DNA of 64,000 bases from Vreelandella sp042466685 (GTDB lineage: Bacteria > Pseudomonadota > Gammaproteobacteria > Pseudomonadales > Halomonadaceae), in contig NZ_CP170448.1 in assembly GCF_042466685.1 (NCBI RefSeq), positions 1,922,001-1,986,000 of the forward strand. The letters run 5' to 3'. Shown here piece by piece: positions 17,276 through 25,284 of the stretch (the first letter of the stretch is position 1; each line of letters opens with the position of its first letter). The notes below the pieces were generated by a model, which ran no database searches, had not been told where the DNA came from, and worked only from the letters and a program-made list of their open reading frames with translations. Made by a program: the position numbers and the translations under genes.

Positions 17276-19580
17276 CCTCAATGATCAAACAGACCCAGAG
17301 CAGGGCAGTCCATCCCGAATCTTGATTAATCGATGGTCACATCATCTTGTCGAGCCATTTGTACTATTCGGTATAGTGGCCTTTATGATGCTGCTGGTTA
17401 TATGGGGCAGTACTTATTTTTTAGTCAATAAAGAGAGTATGGTCATTGAGCGCCAGGCTGAGCTGTCTGTGAGTGAAATAACCGACACTTATGAAGCGCG
17501 TGTTGTCAGAGCCTTGCGGGAAATCGATACGGCACTGAAATTAGTTCGTTTTACCGCCAATAGTAGTGATTACGCTAACGTGCTTGGTGTTTTGAATGAG
17601 CAGCGGTTACTGCCGCCTGCTCTGCTATTTACCATCAGTATTGTTGATGCACAGGGCAGGATTGTTGAAACGACTGATTCAGGACGGCTTGGGCAGCGCC
17701 TAACGCCTCCTTCGCAAGCAGTGCTGGGCGATGACTACTTGGCCGTTTGGGAGACGGATGCTTATCAAGCAAAACAGCTGACTTTTGCTCGGCCGTTAAT
17801 GTCCCAGACAACATCTGAGGAAGAGGCAGGCACGGGGTGGGTGGTTATCGCTATTGATGCGAATTACTTTGTGAGCAGTTATGAAGTGGGTTCGTTGGGC
17901 CAGCAGGGGATGCTGGCACTTGTTGGTACGGGTGGCGAGGTACTTGTCAGGCGCAGTGGAGAGGCTACCTACTCCGGTGAGCTGATGGATATAGCGGCTT
18001 GGAAAAGTAGCACGCTGGATGCTGTAAGTGCCCCCTTTCTGACCCATTGGCAAGGTGTCGAGCGCTACACGCTGGTTCGCCAGCTGTATGATTTCCCATT
18101 ATCTATCGTCGTCGGATTGTCTGCGCAGGAGCAGTTGGCCTCGGCTCAACAGCTGGCGCGAAAATACTGGCAGCGGGCTGCTTGGACAAGCGGCTTGCTG
18201 CTGATCATTCTGGCTATGCTCGCCCGTCTAAGCTGGCAGCTTCAGCGGGCGCAGCAGCGGGTAATGGAAGAGCGTGTATTGCACGCCCAGCAGGTTGAGC
18301 ACTTGGCTTTCCATGACACGCTAACCGATTTGCCTAATCGAGCTTTTTTGAGCCACTGGCTTACCCAGTCTGTGAAGCTTGGCACCCGCCATGATGAATC
18401 CTTTGCGCTCCTTTTCCTGGATCTTGACCGCTTTAAGTTAATTAATGACACCTTAGGGCATGATGCCGGAGACCACCTGCTGCAAGAGGCGGCAAGACGG
18501 CTGACCGCCTCGGTGCGAGAAAGCGATTTTGTCGCTCGGTTAGGGGGGGACGAATTTGTCATTATTTTGAGCAGGGCCAGCCGCCGAGATCAGATTGAGC
18601 CAATAGCCCAAAAAATTCTATCCGCTGTTAGAGACCCTTTTATGCTCGCGGGCCAGGAGTGTCATGTCTCGGTCAGTATTGGTGTTTCGCTGTATCCGTT
18701 TGACGGGCTTGATGAGCAAACATTAATGAAAAGTGCTGATATGGCCATGTATCAGGCGAAGCAACTGGGCAAAAACAATGTTCAGTACTATACCGACGAA
18801 TTAAGTGCGGAGATGGATGTGCGCTTAACGCTGGAGTCTGGCTTGCACCGGGCGCTTGAAGGTCAGGAGTTCAGGCTGCTCTTTCGGTCAAAGTATGACA
18901 TCGAAGGTGGCAATACGCTTGGTATGGAGGCGCTGCTGCGTTGGCAGCATCCAACACTGGGCCTGCTTGAGCCCGCGCAATTTATGCCCCTCGCTGAAGA
19001 GAGTGGTTTGGTTATGCCTATCGGTCAATGGGTGCTCGAAAATGCCTGTAGACAAAACATGCTTTGGCAGCATGAAGGTTTTCCTGCTTTAACCATGGCC
19101 GTCAATATCTCCGCACGCCAATTTTATGACAATGGCTTTGTTGAGAGTGTCAGCGACGCGCTAGCGACAACCGGTATGAACCCGAGGCTGCTTGAGGTGG
19201 AGATTACCGAGAGCATGCTGCTGCAGGATGTTAACCGTACGGCGAGTATTTTTGCAGAGATCAAAAAACTGGGTGTCAGGATTGTGGTTGACGATTTTGG
19301 CACCGGGTATTCATCTTTATCCGATTTAAACGTGTTACCAGTAGACGCTTTAAAAGTCAGCTCTTGCCTAGTTAAGCGTTTATCAGGGACACGTCATGAC
19401 CAGCAGTTATCTTCATCAGTCATTGAGCTGGGTCAGCATCTCAGTCTCCAGGTGTTTGCGAAGGGGGTCGCCTCCCATGAGCAGGAACGCTTCATTCTCA
19501 GTCCCTACAGCCACCATTTCCACGGTTTTTATAGCTACAGACCGTTATCAGCAGAGGAAAGCTGTCTGGAAAAGAAGTAA
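17268..19580 (+). CDS. Membrane GGDEF-EAL protein, probable diguanylate cyclase with degenerate EAL
   Basis: A 770-residue c-di-GMP signalling protein. Order: membrane segment about 29-53; periplasmic sensor region 54-303 that resembles a Cache domain (TISIVDAQGRIVETT); second membrane segment 304-322; GGDEF domain 343-505 with intact GGDEF at 426-430 and an RxxD inhibitory site (R417-D420) five residues before it; EAL domain from about 525. The EAL domain keeps E554, N613, E645 and DD 675-676, but the K-x-D aspartate is S698, the AEGVE loop reads AKGVA (K732, A735), and QGY reads HGF. Phosphodiesterase activity is therefore doubtful while cyclase activity looks intact. It starts with TTG inside the upstream gene (8-base overlap). 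Confidence 0.85.
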   Translation: MSSLNDQTDPEQGSPSRILINRWSHHLVEPFVLFGIVAFMMLLVIWGSTYFLVNKESMVIERQAELSVSEITDTYEARVVRALREIDTALKLVRFTANSSDYANVLGVLNEQRLLPPALLFTISIVDAQGRIVETTDSGRLGQRLTPPSQAVLGDDYLAVWETDAYQAKQLTFARPLMSQTTSEEEAGTGWVVIAIDANYFVSSYEVGSLGQQGMLALVGTGGEVLVRRSGEATYSGELMDIAAWKSSTLDAVSAPFLTHWQGVERYTLVRQLYDFPLSIVVGLSAQEQLASAQQLARKYWQRAAWTSGLLLIILAMLARLSWQLQRAQQRVMEERVLHAQQVEHLAFHDTLTDLPNRAFLSHWLTQSVKLGTRHDESFALLFLDLDRFKLINDTLGHDAGDHLLQEAARRLTASVRESDFVARLGGDEFVIILSRASRRDQIEPIAQKILSAVRDPFMLAGQECHVSVSIGVSLYPFDGLDEQTLMKSADMAMYQAKQLGKNNVQYYTDELSAEMDVRLTLESGLHRALEGQEFRLLFRSKYDIEGGNTLGMEALLRWQHPTLGLLEPAQFMPLAEESGLVMPIGQWVLENACRQNMLWQHEGFPALTMAVNISARQFYDNGFVESVSDALATTGMNPRLLEVEITESMLLQDVNRTASIFAEIKKLGVRIVVDDFGTGYSSLSDLNVLPVDALKVSSCLVKRLSGTRHDQQLSSSVIELGQHLSLQVFAKGVASHEQERFILSPYSHHFHGFYSYRPLSAEESCLEKK

Positions 19581-19642
19581 GGGATAATGAAGCACTGCTT
19601 ACCCTTTTGCAGCCAATACAGGGCAAGCAGTGAGCCAGCTAC

Positions 19643-21307
19643 TTACATATTCGGGTAGTTTGGGCCACCACCGCCCTCTGGGGCCACCCAGGTAATGTTT
19701 TGCGCTGGGTCTTTGATATCACAAGTTTTGCAGTGCACGCAGTTTTGGAAGTTGATCTGAAAGCGTGGCTGACCTGCGCTATCTTCCACCACTTCATAAA
19801 CCCCAGCCGGGCAGTAGCGCTGCGCCGGCTCTGCGTATTTGGGCAGGTTTTCGCGGATCGGCAACTCAGGATCGTCCAGGCGCAAATGACACGGCTGATC
19901 CTCTTCATGGTTGGTATTCGACAGAAACACCGAGGTTGGCTTGTCGAAAGAGAGTTTGCCGTCCGGTTTGGGGTAGTTAATCTTTTCAAACTCGGCTGCA
20001 GGCTTGAGAGCTCCATGGTCGGTGGCTGTGTCATGGACATTTGGCAACTTGTTGCCCAGCAACTGATGAGCAAAGTTATACGCTCCGCCGCCGACGGTGC
20101 CATATTTATGGATCGCAGGCCCGAAACTGGCGCTCTCTTTAAGTTCTTGATAGGCCCAACTGGCTTCCCATTTCTGGGTGAAGCTCGTTAGCTCCTGTGC
20201 GCCCTCATCGCCCCCTTTGATTGCCTCAAATACGCTCTCCGCGGCAACCAAGCCAGACTTCATGGCAGTATGCAGCCCTTTGATCTTGGAGAAATTGAGG
20301 GTGCCTGCATCACAACCAATCAATAGTCCACCTGGGAAGGTCATTTTAGGTAGGCTATTAAAGCCACCTTTGGTAATTGCCCGTGCGCCGTAAGCTACAC
20401 GCTTACCATCTTCGAGGTACTGGCTAATGACCGGGTGATGCTTCATGCGCTGAAACTCGTCGAAGGGCGAAAGCCATGGATTCTGGTAGCCAAGATCCAT
20501 AATCAACCCCACAACGACCTGCTGGTTTTCCGCATGGTAGAGGAACCAGCCGCCGTGGGCGTTTTTATCTAATGGCCAGCCAGAACCATGCAACACGAGC
20601 CCAGGTTCATGTTTGTCGGCAGGCACATCCCACAGCTCTTTAAGGCCGATACCGTAGTGTTGCGGGTCGCGACCTGCATCCAATGAGAAGTCTTTGATCA
20701 ACCGCTTGCCCAAATGCCCCCGCGCGCCTTCGGCAAACAGCGTGTACTTGGCGCGCAGCTCCATGCCCGGCATATGGCTATCCTTGGGGGTGCCATCGGC
20801 GGCGACGCCCATATCGCCAATCAGAATGCCGCGCACGGCACCATCTTCAATAATGACCTCTTGGGCAGCAAAACCCGGGAAGATTTCTACCCCGAGGCTC
20901 TCTGCCTGTTCGGCCAGCCAGCGGCACAGGTTGCCAGCACTGATCACATAGCGGGTAAGGTCGCCCCCGGTGTTGTGCATGCTTTTAGGTACCAAGGCGT
21001 TAGGCACTTTCTGCGCTTTTTCGGCATCTTTGAGCAAGAAGACGTCGTCGCGAATCGCCGGCGTATTGAGCGGTGCGCCGCGCTCCTTCCAGTCAGGAAA
21101 TAGCTCCGCTAGTGCACGGGGTTCAAACACCGCGCCGGATAAAATGTGCGCGCCAACCTCTGAACCTTTCTCAACGACACACACCGTGAGTTCTTGCTCA
21201 TCCTCATTGGCTTGCTGCATCAGTCGGCATGCTGCGGAAAGCCCGGATGGGCCCGCACCGACAATGACGACATCAAAGTCCATTACATCGCGTTCAACAG
21301 TTTCCAC
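19643..21307 (-). CDS. Electron transfer flavoprotein-ubiquinone oxidoreductase
   Basis: Inner-membrane FAD and [4Fe-4S] enzyme passing electrons from reduced ETF to ubiquinone during fatty acid and amino acid oxidation. The 554-residue protein has the FAD-binding VVIVGAGPSGLSAACRL near the N-terminus, the GxGLKELW quinone-domain region, and C-terminal cluster cysteines in RYCPAGVYE and NCVHCKTCD. The GTG start at 21307 has AAGGAG seven bases upstream. It is divergent from etfB-etfA, its electron donor genes, across a 515-base control region. Confidence 0.97.
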   Translation of the reverse strand: METVERDVMDFDVVIVGAGPSGLSAACRLMQQANEDEQELTVCVVEKGSEVGAHILSGAVFEPRALAELFPDWKERGAPLNTPAIRDDVFLLKDAEKAQKVPNALVPKSMHNTGGDLTRYVISAGNLCRWLAEQAESLGVEIFPGFAAQEVIIEDGAVRGILIGDMGVAADGTPKDSHMPGMELRAKYTLFAEGARGHLGKRLIKDFSLDAGRDPQHYGIGLKELWDVPADKHEPGLVLHGSGWPLDKNAHGGWFLYHAENQQVVVGLIMDLGYQNPWLSPFDEFQRMKHHPVISQYLEDGKRVAYGARAITKGGFNSLPKMTFPGGLLIGCDAGTLNFSKIKGLHTAMKSGLVAAESVFEAIKGGDEGAQELTSFTQKWEASWAYQELKESASFGPAIHKYGTVGGGAYNFAHQLLGNKLPNVHDTATDHGALKPAAEFEKINYPKPDGKLSFDKPTSVFLSNTNHEEDQPCHLRLDDPELPIRENLPKYAEPAQRYCPAGVYEVVEDSAGQPRFQINFQNCVHCKTCDIKDPAQNITWVAPEGGGGPNYPNM

Positions 21308-21413
21308 CCGGTTTCTCCTTACTCTTTTTAAGTGTCAACTTTTACAAAGCTAACTCAAAGCTAACCCAAAGTTCGGGCTAGGAAACTAGCTTATAAAAAG
21401 TGATCTTAATTTA

Positions 21414-21425
21414 AAACGGTCGTTT
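21414..21425. promoter_or_regulatory. Palindromic operator candidate (PsrA-like) in the etf control region
   Basis: AAACGGTCGTTT has perfect 5-base arms AAACG/CGTTT around GT, and the flanks extend it to AAAAC-n4-GTTTGC. It resembles the AAAC-n(2-4)-GTTTG core reported for PsrA. Identity of the regulator is unproven. Confidence 0.4.
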
Positions 21426-21701
21426 GCTTCTGGTTATGCCCCATGATAGGCATAATACCTGTGTCAGGTCACGCCTACGATGGTGAAAGGGGTATTTATT
21501 GGCTGTATGCTTTGCTTACCAGCGTTCAGTGCTACGACTAAGGCCGTAGTGGACGATTAAGCATTAGCTATTGTCGCTTTATGGCAGGCTATGGCAAATT
21601 GATAAGGTTTTTCAATTGCGCACCTATCAAACGCTCGATTGAATTTGTATATTGAATTTAAAAGCGCCGCCGTTATCGTTGGCAGCGCCTGTATTGGGGC
21701 A

Positions 21702-21725
21702 GGCGATCGCTTTTGAGCGATTGCC
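21702..21725 (+). other. Stem-loop in the etfB leader
   Basis: GGCGATCGC pairs with GCGATTGCC (one G-T pair in RNA) around a 6-base loop. There is no T-run, so it is unlikely to be a terminator; it may stabilise or regulate the long etfB leader. Confidence 0.4.
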
Positions 21726-21822
21726 GGTAAGTTTTCAATGCATCACACGTCTTAAAAAGGGGTATCCGCTGGGCGGGTGCCGTCTCAGGGTAACGGCTTT
21801 ACACAAGCCAAGCGAGGAACCT

Positions 21823-22572
21823 ATGAAAGTACTCGTCGCGGTGAAACGCGTCATCGACTACAACGTCAAAATCCGCGTTAAGGCGGATCATTCGGACGTC
21901 GATCTCACCAACGTCAAAATGGCCATGAACCCCTTCTGCGAAATTGCCGTGGAAGAGGCGGTGCGCCTGAAAGAGAAGGGCGTGGCGACGGAAGTGGTCG
22001 CCGTCACGGTAGGCCCCAAGGCCGCCCAAGAGCAGCTGCGTACCGCGCTGGCCCTGGGGGCAGACCGTGCCATCCATATCGAAACCGACGAGCGCGCCGA
22101 ATCCCTGGCGGTGGCCAAGCTGTTGGCCAAAGTGGTCGAAGAGGAGCAGCCGGGATTAGTGGTGCTGGGCAAGCAGGCCATTGACACCGACAACAACCAG
22201 ACCGGCCAAATGCTCGCCGCACTGACGGGGCTTCCGCAAGGTACCTTCGCCTCGGAAGTGGCGGTCGACGGCGACAAGGTTCATGTCACCCGTGAAATCG
22301 ACGGCGGCCTGCAAACCATTGCCCTCACGCTGCCGGCGATTGTCACCACCGACCTGCGTTTGAATGAGCCGCGCTACGCCAAGCTCCCCGACATCATGAA
22401 GGCCAAGAAAAAGCCGCTGGATGTGAAAACCCCCGCCGACTACGGCGTCGAGGTTGCCTCCAAGGTCAGTCTGCTCAAAGTAGAGCCGCCCGCCGAGCGC
22501 AAGGGGGGCGTTAAAGTCGCCTCGGTAGACGAGCTGATCGACAAACTCAAAAACGAAGCCAAAGTTCTTTAA
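21823..22572 (+). CDS. etfB: Electron transfer flavoprotein beta subunit
   Basis: A 249-residue AMP-binding subunit of the ETF heterodimer that collects electrons from acyl-CoA and related dehydrogenases. It begins MKVLVAVKRVIDYNVKIRVK and carries NPFCEIAVEEAVRLKEKG and the conserved VVLGKQAIDTDNNQTGQM, the family signature region. Start 21823 has GCGAGGAAC upstream; the open frame back to 21652 is not conserved. Codon use is strikingly C-ending compared with neighbours, suggesting high expression. It is followed 55 bases later by etfA. Confidence 0.97.
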   Translation: MKVLVAVKRVIDYNVKIRVKADHSDVDLTNVKMAMNPFCEIAVEEAVRLKEKGVATEVVAVTVGPKAAQEQLRTALALGADRAIHIETDERAESLAVAKLLAKVVEEEQPGLVVLGKQAIDTDNNQTGQMLAALTGLPQGTFASEVAVDGDKVHVTREIDGGLQTIALTLPAIVTTDLRLNEPRYAKLPDIMKAKKKPLDVKTPADYGVEVASKVSLLKVEPPAERKGGVKVASVDELIDKLKNEAKVL

Positions 22573-22627
22573 GGTCGGTTAATTACCCCCCGTACTTTAC
22601 GCATGCGCTTTGAAAGGAGCTGATTTT

Positions 22628-23554
22628 ATGAGCATTTTGGTACTTGCCGACCTGCACGAAGGCCAACTGGCCGGCGCCACCGCCCACGTGGTGGCGGCCG
22701 CCCAAGCCATCGGTGGCGATATCGATATCCTGGTGGCCGGGGAAGGCGTTCAAGCCGCTGCCGAGGCCGCCGCCAAACTCGACGGCGTGAGCAAAGTCCG
22801 CGTCGCCGATAACGCCGTTTACGCCCACCAGCTGGCCGAGCCCATGGGCGCGCTGCTGGTCGAACTGGCGGGTGATTACACCCACGTGCTGGCCAGCGCC
22901 TCCACCACCGGCAAAAACGTACTGCCGCGTTTAGCGGCGCTAAAAGACGTCAGCCAGCTGTCGGACGTTATCGCCGTGGACAGCGCCGATACCTTTAAGC
23001 GCCCGATCTACGCCGGTAATGCCATTGCCACCGTTAAAAGCGACGACGCGCTGAAAGTGATCACCGTGCGCTCCACCGGTTTTGATGCGGTCGGCACCAG
23101 CGGCAGCGCGACGATTGAAGCGGTCGATACCGTGGTAGAAAACAGTCAGTCCAGCTTTGTGAAAGAAGAACTGGCACAGTCGGATCGTCCCGAGTTGGGC
23201 GGTGCCAAGGTGGTGATCTCCGGCGGCCGCGGTATGGGCAACGGCGAAAACTTCAAGCTGCTCGACGGCATTGCCGACAAGCTCGGTGCCGCCATCGGTG
23301 CTTCCCGTGCCGCGGTCGACGCAGGCTTTGTACCTAACGATATGCAGGTCGGTCAGACTGGCAAGATCGTCGCCCCGGATCTGTATATCGCCGTGGGCAT
23401 TTCCGGTGCCATCCAGCACCTGGCGGGGATGAAGGACTCCAAGGTGATCGTCGCGATCAACAAAGACGACGAAGCACCGATTTTCCAGGTGGCAGATTAC
23501 GGCCTGGTGGGGGATCTGTTCGAGATCCTGCCGGAGCTTGAGAGCAAGCTGTAA
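22628..23554 (+). CDS. etfA: Electron transfer flavoprotein alpha subunit
   Basis: A 308-residue FAD-binding partner of EtfB. The C-terminal FAD domain is clear: VISGGRGMGNGENF, then GQTGKIVAPDLYIAVGISGA, then IVAINKDDEAPIFQVADYGL. ATG 22628 follows GAAAGGAGCTGATTTT. It shares the strong C-ending codon preference of etfB and is closed by a terminator. Confidence 0.97.
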   Translation: MSILVLADLHEGQLAGATAHVVAAAQAIGGDIDILVAGEGVQAAAEAAAKLDGVSKVRVADNAVYAHQLAEPMGALLVELAGDYTHVLASASTTGKNVLPRLAALKDVSQLSDVIAVDSADTFKRPIYAGNAIATVKSDDALKVITVRSTGFDAVGTSGSATIEAVDTVVENSQSSFVKEELAQSDRPELGGAKVVISGGRGMGNGENFKLLDGIADKLGAAIGASRAAVDAGFVPNDMQVGQTGKIVAPDLYIAVGISGAIQHLAGMKDSKVIVAINKDDEAPIFQVADYGLVGDLFEILPELESKL

Positions 23555-23579
23555 GCAATACGTGAGTAAATAGCGGTGG

Positions 23580-23610
23580 GCCGACTTCGCCAGAAGTCGG
23601 CTTTTTTTTT
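23580..23610 (+). terminator. Rho-independent terminator after etfA
   Basis: Perfect 8-base stem GCCGACTT/AAGTCGGC with loop CGCCAG, then nine T. It closes the etfBA unit. Confidence 0.92.
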
Positions 23611-23672
23611 GGCCGGTGTATTAGGTAAACTGGCAATAGTTGACTAAAGTACTGGGGCAAAAGGTAAGAAAT

Positions 23673-23686
23673 ACCACCCCGGTGGT
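23673..23686. promoter_or_regulatory. Inverted repeat upstream of sodA
   Basis: ACCACC and GGTGGT form 6-base inverted arms around CC, about 70 bases before the sodA ATG. It could be an operator or an RNA hairpin at the transcript start. It does not match Fur, IscR or SoxS consensus well, so no regulator is proposed. Confidence 0.3.
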
Positions 23687-23755
23687 TGAAAAAGCTGCGG
23701 GCTGACCGCACATAGGTAATTGAAAGCAACGAAAGCCACTCAAGGAGATGATGAT

Positions 23756-24367
23756 ATGGCACATACACTACCCGAATTGCCGTACGCATATGACGCTCTC
23801 GAACCAAACATTGATGCGATGACGATGGAAATTCACCACTCTCGTCACCATCAGACCTACATCAACAACCTGAACGCCGCGCTGGAAGGCACAGGTCTTG
23901 AAGATGTACCTGTCGAAGAGCTGGTCGCTAATCTGGATCGCGTTCCGGAAGCCAAGCGTCAAGCCGTTATCAACAACGGTGGCGGTCATGCCAATCACTC
24001 CATGTTTTGGCAGATGATGTCGCCTAACGGCGGTGGCAACCCCCAGGGCGATGTTGCCAAAGCGATTGATGCTGAGCTGGGCGGTCTGGAAGCCTTTAAA
24101 GAAGAGTTCAAAAAAGCGGCCGTTGGTCGTTTCGGTAGTGGTTGGGCCTGGCTCTCCATTACCCCTGAAAAGAAACTAGTGGTAGAGAATACCCTGAACC
24201 AAGACAGCCCGTTGATGCACGGCAATACGCCGCTGTTAGGTCTGGATGTTTGGGAACATGCCTACTACCTGAAGTATCAAAATAAGCGTCCGGACTACAT
24301 TGCTGCGTTCTTTAACGTGGTGAACTGGGAAGACGTTGAACGTCGTTACCAAGCTGCGATTAGCTAA
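23756..24367 (+). CDS. sodA: Superoxide dismutase, Mn-type
   Basis: A 203-residue cytoplasmic dismutase. The metal ligands are visible as H27 in MEIHHSRHHQTY, the His of GGHANHSMFW, and the Asp and His of LGLDVWEHAYYLKYQ. NNGGGHANHS and NQDSPLM are the Mn-type residues; the Fe-type AAQVWNHTFYW pattern is absent. Metal preference by motif is suggestive, not proven. ATG 23756 has CAAGGAGATGATG upstream. It precedes the Mn/Fe-flexible class Ib ribonucleotide reductase genes. Confidence 0.95.
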   Translation: MAHTLPELPYAYDALEPNIDAMTMEIHHSRHHQTYINNLNAALEGTGLEDVPVEELVANLDRVPEAKRQAVINNGGGHANHSMFWQMMSPNGGGNPQGDVAKAIDAELGGLEAFKEEFKKAAVGRFGSGWAWLSITPEKKLVVENTLNQDSPLMHGNTPLLGLDVWEHAYYLKYQNKRPDYIAAFFNVVNWEDVERRYQAAIS

Positions 24368-24415
24368 TATTGCTATGATCCGCTAGCCGCGCCGCTTTGC
24401 GGCGCTGTGAAAAAA

Positions 24416-24446
24416 CCGCCCACTTTTTAGTGGGCGGTTTTTTTTT
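24416..24446. terminator. Terminator after sodA
   Basis: Perfect 9-base stem CCGCCCACT/AGTGGGCGG with loop TTTT, preceded by A-run and followed by nine T, so it could act in either direction. A second GC-only hairpin (24389-24405) lies just before it. Confidence 0.93.
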
Positions 24447-24525
24447 GTCTGGGACAGTATTGGGCATTAGCTGTCAATATCCTGTGGATGAAAAATACCA
24501 CATATGCTTGAATTGATTTTCCATT

Positions 24526-24541
24526 GGTCTATATATAGTAT
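24526..24541. promoter_or_regulatory. NrdR box-like palindrome before nrdHIEF
   Basis: The core CTATATATAG at 24529-24538 fits the NrdR consensus core CwAtATaTwG exactly. It overlaps the -10 region of a plausible promoter (-35 TTGAAT at 24508-24513, -10 TATATA at 24530-24535), as expected for repression by NrdR when dATP/ATP signals sufficiency. A partner box about three helical turns upstream is usual; CATATG at 24501-24506 is centred 30 bases away but matches poorly. Confidence 0.65.
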
Positions 24542-24617
24542 GCGTTGTATCTTCTAGAGGGGGCGGGCACTAGATGTGCTCTACCCGAAAAATGCCGCTA
24601 TGAAAAGGGGATCATCC

Positions 24618-24839
24618 ATGGAAATTCAAATTTATAGCAAGCCGGCTTGTGTTCAGTGCACCGCAACTTACCGCGCGCTCGACAAGCAGGGGCTTGATTA
24701 CACCGTTATCGATATTACTGCCGAATCCGGTGCCCAAGAAGAAGTCGAAGCTCTCGGCTATCGCCAGCTTCCTGTCGTCGTCGTCGGTGAGGATCACTGG
24801 TCGGGTTTCCGTCCGGATCGCATTCAAGCGCTGGCTTAA
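24618..24839 (+). CDS. nrdH: Glutaredoxin-like protein NrdH
   Basis: A 73-residue thioredoxin-fold electron donor for class Ib ribonucleotide reductase. The redox pair is C11 and C14 in KPACVQCTATYRAL, and the late SGFRPDRIQAL is the NrdH signature. ATG 24618 has AAGGGG seven bases upstream; the longer frame from 24576 is not supported. First gene of nrdHIEF. Confidence 0.96.
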   Translation: MEIQIYSKPACVQCTATYRALDKQGLDYTVIDITAESGAQEEVEALGYRQLPVVVVGEDHWSGFRPDRIQALA

Positions 24840-24849
24840 GTTACCTGAC

Positions 24850-25284
24850 ATGCTGGCAAGTTGTTCATCCTCACCTATCGCCGGCAGTTTGGTGTACTTC
24901 TCTACAAAATCAGGCAATACCCATCGATTTGTAGAAAAACTTGGTTTTGCCGCAAAGCGACTGCCGTTGAATCGAGATGAGCCTGTTCCACGCGTTACCC
25001 AGCCGTATATTTTAATTACCCCCACTTATGGTGGGGGAAGTGAGCAGGGGGCGGTGCCCAAGCAGGTGATCCATTTTCTTAACGACACACATAATCGAAG
25101 CCTCCTGCGGGGGGTGATTGCAGCAGGAAATACAAATTTTGGCGAAGCATATGGCCTTGCTGGCCGTATTATTGCGAAAAAATGCCATGTGCCGCTGCTG
25201 TATCGATTCGAATTATTTGGCACCGACGATGACGTGGCCAATGTCCGTCAAGGAGTAGAAGAGTTTTGGAAACGACAAACCTAG
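24850..25284 (+). CDS. nrdI: NrdI flavodoxin-like protein
   Basis: A 144-residue FMN protein that supplies the oxidant to build the Mn(III)2-tyrosyl radical in NrdF. VYFSTKSGNTHRF is the FMN-phosphate loop; ILITPTYGGGSEQGAVPKQV and GVIAAGNTNFGEAYGLAG complete the flavin site. The ATG lies 10 bases after nrdH. No strong Shine-Dalgarno is visible, so translation may depend on coupling. Its 3' end overlaps the nrdE reading frame by 19 bases. Confidence 0.94.
   Translation: MLASCSSSPIAGSLVYFSTKSGNTHRFVEKLGFAAKRLPLNRDEPVPRVTQPYILITPTYGGGSEQGAVPKQVIHFLNDTHNRSLLRGVIAAGNTNFGEAYGLAGRIIAKKCHVPLLYRFELFGTDDDVANVRQGVEEFWKRQT

Larger units (their letters stand above)
21308..21822. other. 515-base divergent control region between ETF-QO and etfBA
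   Basis: No gene was found here. It holds two adjacent 11-base repeats (CAAAGCTAAC plus T or C, 21345-21366) and a weaker third copy, a 12-base palindrome AAACGGTCGTTT at 21414-21425, a second AAAC-type element TCAAACGCTCGATTGAA at 21627-21643, a 9-base direct repeat ATTGAATTT (21638-21646 and 21651-21659), and a stem-loop at 21702-21725. These look like regulatory elements for both divergent units. The AAAC-n4-GTTTG form recalls the operator of PsrA, a TetR-type fatty-acid regulator of pseudomonads; that link is inference. Confidence 0.5.

Noticed and set aside
21652..21822. Extended etfB start of 57 residues
   Set aside because: The segment is non-conserved and includes the leader stem-loop; ATG 21823 matches the family start.
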